From NCBI GenBank assembly GCA_050084985.1, contig JBITNC010000001.1:141670001-141734000 (forward strand): 64,000 bases of DNA, in the 5' to 3' direction. The notes under the pieces are model-generated. The model saw nothing but the letters and a program-made list of their open reading frames with translations, was not told where the DNA came from and did not search any database. Below are positions 57,650-64,000 of this stretch, piece by piece. This DNA comes from Nageia nagi. Its lineage: Eukaryota > Pinophyta. Within the stretch, counting starts at the first letter, position 1, and every line of letters starts with the position of its first letter. The translations under genes and the position numbers were made by a program.

Positions 57650-58494
57650 CTCCTTTATTTATAATTAAAGGAGCTCAAATGTGTCTAAATGGATGTCTCC
57701 TCACACTTTTAATAATTTTTTGGTTAGGTTTGCTTAAAGTTGGAGATGATGGTAATGACATTTAATACTTTAGAATCTTTTTCATTAGCTGACAATTTAG
57801 TGCCAACTCTTATCTATACCTAACACCAAAATACAAAACTAAGTAAAGTCATTACTCTATTATATTTGTAGCTATTAAATATCATATGATACCATAAGGA
57901 GACTTTAGTCTCTATCTAATAGTGTTTTTACTATTAGCCCTTTGTGGCAATAATATGGACACTCATATTTAGCTTTTACCCTATTAAATTTATATTTTTA
58001 ACCTTATATAAATTTTTAGATTTAAATAAGGTATATTCTTTTTTTCCTTCCATTTCAAAATTTGAATTTCAAAAATACCAAACAAGGGAAAACACATCCT
58101 TACCTACAATGCTCAACTCATCCTATAGAGTAAGGTTAATCCACATATTTTTGCAAACATATTTTCATCAAAAAATAAAAAATTATAACAATTATCTTAC
58201 ATGCATCTATATGATTTATGATGGTCATAGGGTGTGTTAGCAAATCAATGCCAATCATTTTTTCCCTTTACCCTTTCATTCCCATCAACAATTCACCTTT
58301 GGTCCATAGGGTCTTTGGGTTGCTTCTCCACTCTATGACCTATGTCAAAACATCTCGAAGCTAACATAAAATTTTCACAAATGATACATATTCCCATATC
58401 AAACTTGTCATTACCATAGTATTATATAGACATAATTCATTCAAATCCTTAATGGTACTTGAGGTCAAATAGTGTCTTGAGGTGGGTCGTGACA
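57650..58494 (-). promoter_or_regulatory. LTR-like promoter region within the CACTA element
   Basis: On the minus strand a TGTCACGACCC start (58,484-58,494) resembles the opening of many chromoviral LTRs. About 830 bp further on comes TTATAAATAAAGGAGTAGAG (57,645-57,666), a good TATA box. This suggests a solo or truncated LTR inside the transposon. No partner LTR, primer site or target duplication was confirmed. Confidence 0.35.
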
Positions 58495-58909
58495 TCTTAA
58501 CTACCTTGGGCACCATAACTATGATCAAAACATAGAAATTAAGGAAGAAAAAAAATAGCTAAAATGTATGAAATATAAGGATTACAGGTAGGGTTTATTG
58601 ATATATATAGATAGGAGAGGGTATTTGGCTATTGGGTAATTACTTTTGGTATGAATGGAGGATGAAATGAATGTGAGTCATCGATTGGTCAATTGATGAA
58701 TAGGTAAAACATGTTTTATATTTTTGTTAGTGAAATGCAATGCAAAATTAGTATTGAAATTTGCATCAAATTTTGGATTAGAAAAAGTGAAAAAATGGAA
58801 AAAAATAAAATAACACATGTCAATGTAGGAGGATAGAAAGTAATTTTAATTTTCATTTTTCATGTTTAAATATGCAAAAAAGATGTAAATCGATCTTTTG
58901 GTAGTATTG

Positions 58910-59650
58910 AATAGGGTTTTGACTTCATTGGTGTTATTAATTTGAATTATTCAGTAGGTCACAAGTTTGTCCTAACTACAATAGAATACTTCACAAGATG
59001 GTTAGAAGCAATGCCATGTAAAAATATAGATCAACACATAGTAATGGAGATGATAAAGAGATTGATCACTTGATTTGGTATCCTACAAACTATTGTATCA
59101 TATAATTTGCATTCATTAAGGCTAATTTATCATAATTTGTTATTGAGTACAAGATCTATTGGCTATTCTCTTCAAACTATTACCTACAAGGGAACATGTT
59201 AGTTGAGTCAATAAATAAAAACTTAACCTAGATCATTAAGAGACCCATTAAAGAGAATTGCAAGCAATGGAAAATGAATTTGAAGTATGAATTATGGGCT
59301 AATAGAATCAATATCAAATTTGCTTTCAAAATATCACCCTATAAATTAGTTTATAGTAAGATACCTATGCTACCTATTCATCTTGAGTTACCTGCATTGA
59401 AAAATCCTACAAGAGCTATATGATTATGACTTTAAGCCATTATAAGTTAGATTAAATCAATGTATCAAGATGGAAGAGGATAAAAATAAAGCTTACCAAG
59501 CCTTCTAGTATAGAAAAAATATTTTTAATAAGTGGTTCATTAAAAAGACATCTTCTCAAGTAAAGTTTGATATTAGGGATATAGTCCTCCAATGGGGTGA
59601 GGAAGAGTAAAGCTTAAGAAGCATAAAAAATTTGATTCCTTATGGAGTGG
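58910..59650 (+). pseudogene. Integrase of element E, catalytic core and C-terminus
   Basis: Resumes with GFDFIGVINLNYSVGHKFVL (first Asp in FDF) and EYFTRWLEAMPCKNIDQHIV. The second Asp segment (VSYNLHS where VSDN is usual) has lost its Asp. The C-terminal part shows SSQVKFDIRDIVLQWGEEE. The codon at the junction reads TAG where relatives have Trp, so a stop lies exactly at the CACTA insertion point. Confidence 0.83.
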
Positions 59651-60374
59651 TCCTTAAATCATTATTTAATCCTTGTATAACAATGCATTTAGATTACAAG
59701 ATGTTTTCAAGTCCTAGGAGCTATCTATACTAGTGGATGGGATCCATGTAAAAGACTATCAGGTGATTGGGTGACTTTATAATAGTTGCTAAGCTTGTAT
59801 AGTAATTAGTCTTGTTTATTTCAAAAAAAATTTTGTATATATTTTATTTATTGTAGGTGTATTTTCCAAGGATATAGATAGCCATTAATGTTGGCATTTA
59901 TTAACCATGGTGGCAATTTCATATGATGGTTGCAAAATGTCTTATCAAAAGATCGGCATTCAAAGTAAGATTTTCTCAAGAAAAACCACCAGTTTGTATC
60001 TTACCTTCTAATTTAAAACTATTACACTTGAATTTAAAGCCATCTCACTTGTTAGCACTTTGTGTAAACCTTAACATTCTTAATGCATTAATGACCATTA
60101 ATAGGTAGGAATTAGAAACCCCAAACAAATAAAAAATAATCCTAACTCCGTTATTCCTCACTTAGAAAATTTTATATCTTGAGCTTTCAAGCATTTATAG
60201 AGTGATATATTATCTTCATGAAATTTTAGTGCCAAGTTGTGAGTGAGTTGGAGGACTTTATTACACTACAGTCAAGTAGCAAGCTTAATGTTTACCCAAG
60301 CTATGAAGAAACTACTAAGTATAATGGCTAAATCATAGCACACTTTAGTCATTTTAGGGGGAGAAGTTGAGGAG
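59651..60374 (+). other. Spacer after integrase of element E
   Basis: No known domain. A 61-codon frame at 59,923-60,108 (AKCLIKRSAFKVRFSQEKPP) has no recognisable match. A purine tract TTTTAGGGGGAGAAGTTGAG at about 60,353-60,372 directly precedes the unknown frame at 60,375. It could be a polypurine tract, but no LTR follows. Confidence 0.4.
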
Positions 60375-61411
60375 ATGTTAAATATATATGAAGAATACCT
60401 AGAGAATACCCTTGGGGTAAAGCGGATTGAAAGGGGAGTCCTTAGTCACATGGATACCTAGTGTGTAGATGCAAAATGGCCATTTTCACAACATAAGATG
60501 CCAAAGGTTGTTGGTAAATGGAAAACCATGGTAATAGGAAATAATGTAATGATTGATCAAGACATGGCATATTTTATACCATTTGACTCATTTACATACC
60601 TAGAACTCCTTACAACCATTATTTTAAGGCATAGCCCACAAGGTTACATCATCAAGGTGTACAAGTAGAAAAAGAAGGGCAAGAAAGAGTCAGATTATTT
60701 GTTAGACACATTCTTAGATTACTCCCTACCTCCATTGTGAATAAACTTATGGTTCCAAATGATTGGGGCTTCCATGTAAAAAAGCAAGTTAATCTAAAAA
60801 ACGAGAAGGGGTACTTATATCAATATGAGGATGAGATGATCAATTAGATTGATGAGAGATATGGATGGAATACCACCAAAATCCTCTAGATTTATGATAT
60901 TGTATTATTTGAGAAAACCCAAGACATACAAGTCTTGCAAGCAATAGTGGTGATTCTTGGGCATGTGATCCAAATTGAAGCTAATGATGCCATGGTCAAG
61001 ATGGCTCATAATATTATTGAGATGTTAGTATGTTATGAATTTCCTACCTTTTTATCAAATGATATTAGAAAGAATATATTTAATATCAACAAGGGAGATT
61101 TTAAAAATTCTTCTTATCTATGGTGGTTGATTTTCCACCAAAATCTTCAATTTTGGGTTAATGGGAGATTATTTGTAGTGCTATATACTACTTCCATACA
61201 TCCTACTTCAATTGACATGAGGGTACTAGTACTCACCAAAGTGCATGGCTCTTATTATGAGTTTATAAAGAAACTTGTCTCCTTAGTCATGAAGATTCTT
61301 ATAGGGAGGAATGTACATAGGCTACATGAAAGAAGTTGGGAAGAGCTACAGGGTGGAAACAAAATCAAAGATTGGTATTTCCTAAAAGATAGGATAGTTA
61401 TTTTGTGTTAG
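60375..61411 (+). pseudogene. Unrecognised downstream frame of element E, about 345 codons
   Basis: The reading starts MLNIYEEYLENTLGVKRIER at 60,375, with stops at about 60,462 and 60,669, changes frame near 60,738 and continues (LMVPNDWGFHVKKQVNLKN) through two more stops into an open run of 158 codons, 60,935-61,411. That run includes MAHNIIEMLVCYEFPTFLSN, FKNSSYLWWLIFHQNLQFWV and GSYYEFIKKLVSLVMKIL. Codon-like order across several stops shows it was a real protein. It is rich in aromatic and hydrophobic residues but has no clear membrane segment or known catalytic motif. It lies after integrase, where some plant Ty3/gypsy elements carry an extra ORF. Its end coincides with the LTR of the next element. 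Confidence 0.55.
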
Positions 61412-61804
61412 GAACCCAAATCCTAACAATTTAGTGTTAGTATTAGTATTAGTATTTTATTAAATTGTCAACTTATATTGTAATATTATGATTGTAAGGG
61501 TGGGGCTCGATTTTACATTACTATTAGGGTAGGGTTAGTTCAATATAAATAGATAGAAGTGTGTGGAGAAAGGCATATTGAACATTATTTTTTACCTTTA
61601 GAGTTTTAAGAAGGTAGCCCCCTCAAAGTGGCCTATGATTCTATTACTACTTGGTAAAATCCTATCCTTATCTGCTTATTGATGCTATTTCATGTTCTAT
61701 TTATTAGTGCATGCTTCATTATTTCCAATTGATAGTTGTCATTTTCCTATTTCAATAAATATTCATTTCATGTCTACAATATTTTTCTTTTCATATTTGT
61801 AGCA
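61406..61804 (+). repeat. 5' LTR of Ty3/gypsy element F
   Basis: Starts TGTTAGGAACCC, where TTAGGA and TCCTAA form a small hairpin. A TTAGTA microsatellite follows (61,431-61,458), then a TATA-like CAATATAAATAGATAG near 61,541. The end is placed at TTGTAGCA (61,804), a few bases before the primer site; the exact border could be up to 10 bp further right. About 400 bp. The partner LTR is outside the window. Confidence 0.72.
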
Positions 61805-61814
61805 TCATAATATC

Positions 61815-61826
61815 TCGTATCAGAGC
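61815..61826 (+). promoter_or_regulatory. Primer binding site of element F
   Basis: TCGTATCAGAGC, one base different from the initiator tRNA-Met site TGGTATCAGAGC. Followed by TCT. Confidence 0.8.
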
Positions 61827-62602
61827 TCTTTCTAGGGCCATTCTATTATAGGAAAATAAAAAAATTCTTTCTTAGAGGTTTAAGCTAGAAACCCTACACT
61901 AGGGGTTTTAAAATATCCAAGAGGATGTATCATTTTTGGCTAAGGACACTTGCTTATAAAGTTGTGTATGAAGTGAGGTGGAAAAAAATCTACACCAATA
62001 CCTAGGCCTCAAACAGTGCCCTACATAGAATTGGACTCCATGTATCGAAAGGTATATTGGAGACTATCTAAGCTATAAACAAAAACTAGGTAGGAAGCTG
62101 TGTCAACCATATATAAATTGTAATGCATGAGAAAGTATAGCTATAAAGTTATTTATCATAGAAGCCATCTCCATAGCCTCTTTCCTTGTGAAAGTTGGAT
62201 AGGAGGGGTGTTTAGACAAGCCTATGGAGTAGATAATCCTTACCCTAGAATTGTTCCTCCACACAAAAACCTTGATTCGAGAAGCAGAATGTATGACATG
62301 TAATTTTTTAGAGCCACCAAAAATAGTAGTATAGAGGTACCAAAAACTTTAGAGCAAAATAACTAAAAAATCTATACCATTTCAACAAATTTTAACAAAA
62401 GCAGATAGACCCATATATGTAAAAAAAATGTTTGGGGGTCCAAAAATCATCATTGGGATACCTAGCCCATTGTGATCATCTTTTCAAGTTGATCATTTTG
62501 ATATATTACACCCATATATTTTTTTTGAAACTTTCTAAAATATCAATTTCTAAAAATAGTAATTTCCAAAAATATCAACTTCATAAATAGCAATTTTTAG
62601 AA
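61827..62602 (+). other. Leader of element F
   Basis: Non-coding sequence between the primer site and the gag start. A repetitive TTTCTAAAAATAG / AATTTCCAAAAATATC tract lies near 62,530-62,600. No gene. Confidence 0.5.
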
Positions 62603-64000
62603 ATGGCACCTGAAATAAGATCCCAAGTAGCAGCACAAGTTGATCCTACCATGATGACATTTCAAACTATGATCCAAAAAATGGTAGATACATTTACCAG
62701 TACATTTAGAGAAAAAATTTGATAAATATAGATACAAATACAAACCCTTGATAAATAAATGTGATAAAATTCAACTAAGTCTCAGTCATACCAATAATGC
62801 ATCTAATTCACAATGATTAGGGCAATTAGGAAATCCATAAGGGTATCATAATAACTTTCAAAGCCAACAAGGTGGTTTCATTCTTCTCCACATAAACAAA
62901 TCATATTTTCCTTGATTTAATGGAGATAATCACAATGGTTGGATTTATAAAGCTAGATAGTATTTCACATTGAACCAAATCCCAGATGATTTGAAGGTGC
63001 ACATGGCATATTTTCATTTGGACTATGAGGCTCTCCAATGGCACCAGTGGTACTCCAAAATGCATCCTACTTCTTCATGGGATGAATTCAATTAATAATT
63101 ATAGATCCATTTTGGTCTTAGTGACTATGAAGACTTCACAGGGGCATTAACCAAGTTACATCAAACTACAACAATTAAAGAATACCAAAATTAGTTTGAG
63201 AAATTGGAAAATTAAATAAAGGGGTTGGATGATGCATTCTTCATAAGGTGTTTTATCAATGGCTTAAAGGAAGAAATTAAACTAGAGGTCAAAATATTTA
63301 ATCTAGAAACTATGATGGATGTTATTGCCTTGGCAAAAATTGCTGAAGATAAAGCTAGAGCTCGTTGATGAAATGCAAGACCTCCATTCACCAAAACACA
63401 TAATATTTCCCATTCCTTTAATAACATAAGTGCCCCACCATTGAATTGCATAATGTAAACTAAGAAGTTGACATGGGAAGTAATGGAAGAGCATCAAAAT
63501 AAGGGCTTGTGCTATAATTGTGATGAGAAATTTGTTCATGGTCATCATTATACACAACAAAAGTTATATTTGCTTGATGTTGATACTCCTAGTGATGAGG
63601 AATATGAGAGTGCACTCAAAGAGGCTGTAGAGGAAATTCTAGATGAGGAGGCCCTAGTTATCTCTTACAATGCTTTGGCAAGAACTACCACCCCTCAAAC
63701 TATGAAGATCAAAGGATTCTTTAAAAAGTGCCCTCTCATAATATTGTTATATTTGAGAAGTACTCATAATTTCATTGATCCATGAGTGGATAAGGTTGTT
63801 GACTATCACATCCACCCTACAAATAATTTTGACGTTATGGTTGGTAATGGAGGAAAAATAGCATGTAAAGGCATATGTCATAATGTCAAACTGAGCATGG
63901 ACCATTATACTTTGAAAATCAACATGTACACTTTACCACTTGGGGGATGTGATATAGTTTTTGGGGTATAATGGCTAAGGAATTTGAGTAGTATATAATG
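62603..64000 (+). pseudogene. Gag and protease of Ty3/gypsy element F (runs off the window)
   Basis: Begins MAPEIRSQVAAQVDPTMMTF at 62,603. The gag core is NGWIYKARYFTLNQIPDD-like with a stop, then MAYFHLDYEALQWHQWYSKM and HPTSSWDEFN, and LTKLHQTTTIKEYQN. After a frame change, 63,468-63,785 reads GLCYNCDEKFVHGHHYTQQK, a zinc-knuckle-like motif with only part of its Cys/His set, followed by YLLDVDTPSDEEYESALKEA and the protease start LRSTHNFID, where the catalytic D-S-G has been lost. 63,786-63,971 continues the protease (HIHPTNNFDVMVGNGGKIAC, YTLPLGGCDIVFGV). The style fits a chromovirus-like Ty3/gypsy element. Reverse transcriptase would follow beyond 64,000. Confidence 0.82.

Larger units (their letters stand above)
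53766..58909. mobile_element. CACTA DNA transposon, non-autonomous, target duplication AAT
   Basis: 5,144 bp. The left end is CACTACTACCAAAAAAGGG and the right end, read inward, CAATACTACCAAAAGATCG. It is flanked by AAT at 53,763-53,765 and 58,910-58,912, the 3-bp duplication typical of the CACTA (En/Spm) group. Subterminal copies of TTTTTGCATC (near 53,936, 53,966 and 54,030) and its reverse complement near the right end fit transposase-binding repeats. No transposase frame of useful length. The interior includes a 300-bp tandem repeat and an LTR-like segment. Confidence 0.93.

Noticed and set aside
57944-58240. 98-codon frame inside the CACTA element considered as transposase
   Set aside because: Its sequence is dominated by Phe, Tyr, Ile and Lys from AT-rich DNA and shows no transposase motif.

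Overview
The window is nuclear DNA of a large-genome plant. It is strongly AT-rich, poor in CG dinucleotides, and full of in-frame TAG, TAA and TGA codons where related proteins have TGG, CAG or CAA. That is the expected scar of long-term cytosine methylation and deamination in silenced retrotransposons. I find no intact host gene, no tRNA or rRNA gene and nothing bacterial. The age of the elements and the depth of nesting would fit a gymnosperm or another repeat-bloated plant, but the species cannot be fixed from this sequence.

Layout. (1) 1-24,100: three long terminal repeats of one family (about 1.8 kb each when emptied; called A, B and C) lie head to tail at 1,596-16,896, 16,897-19,182 and 19,411-24,085. 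LTR A was invaded by two complete LTR retrotransposons. One is a gag-only element on the minus strand (2,062-7,873, 5-bp target duplication CATTC, primer site matching tRNA-Trp). The other is a decayed Tat-type Ty3/gypsy element on the plus strand (8,370-16,639, target duplication GTAAT). LTR B holds a probable solo LTR. LTR C holds an 897-bp terminal-inverted-repeat element and a 1,945-bp unclassified insertion. (2) 24,100-28,400: leader and internal sequence of the LTR C element, with coding-like but unrecognised pieces, intron-like borders, a TA microsatellite and a degenerate 34-bp repeat. (3) 28,418-32,956: a decayed Ty1/copia gag-pol on the minus strand, broken by a 493-bp hAT-type element with an exact 8-bp target duplication. 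(4) 34,187-37,870: gag and protease remnant of a Ty3/gypsy element on the plus strand, followed by about 3.4 kb of AT-rich probable LTR. (5) 41,357-46,615: a better preserved Ty1/copia element on the minus strand, with both LTRs. (6) 48,918-61,411: a Ty3/gypsy element (E) whose polyprotein carries an extra RNase H upstream of the reverse transcriptase. Its integrase is split by a 5,144-bp CACTA DNA transposon (target duplication AAT), and it is followed by an unrecognised open frame of about 345 codons. (7) 61,406-64,000: LTR, primer site, gag and protease of another Ty3/gypsy element that runs off the window.

The coding regions are relics and do not form a functional system. The value of the window lies in its insertion stratigraphy, which several exact target duplications make legible, and in a few odd architectures: the gag-only element with a large repeat array in its 3' region, the two RNase H arrangements in one window, the LTR with a primer site on its far side, and the unknown downstream frame. 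All reading was by eye; similarity calls come from recognised motifs, not database searches.
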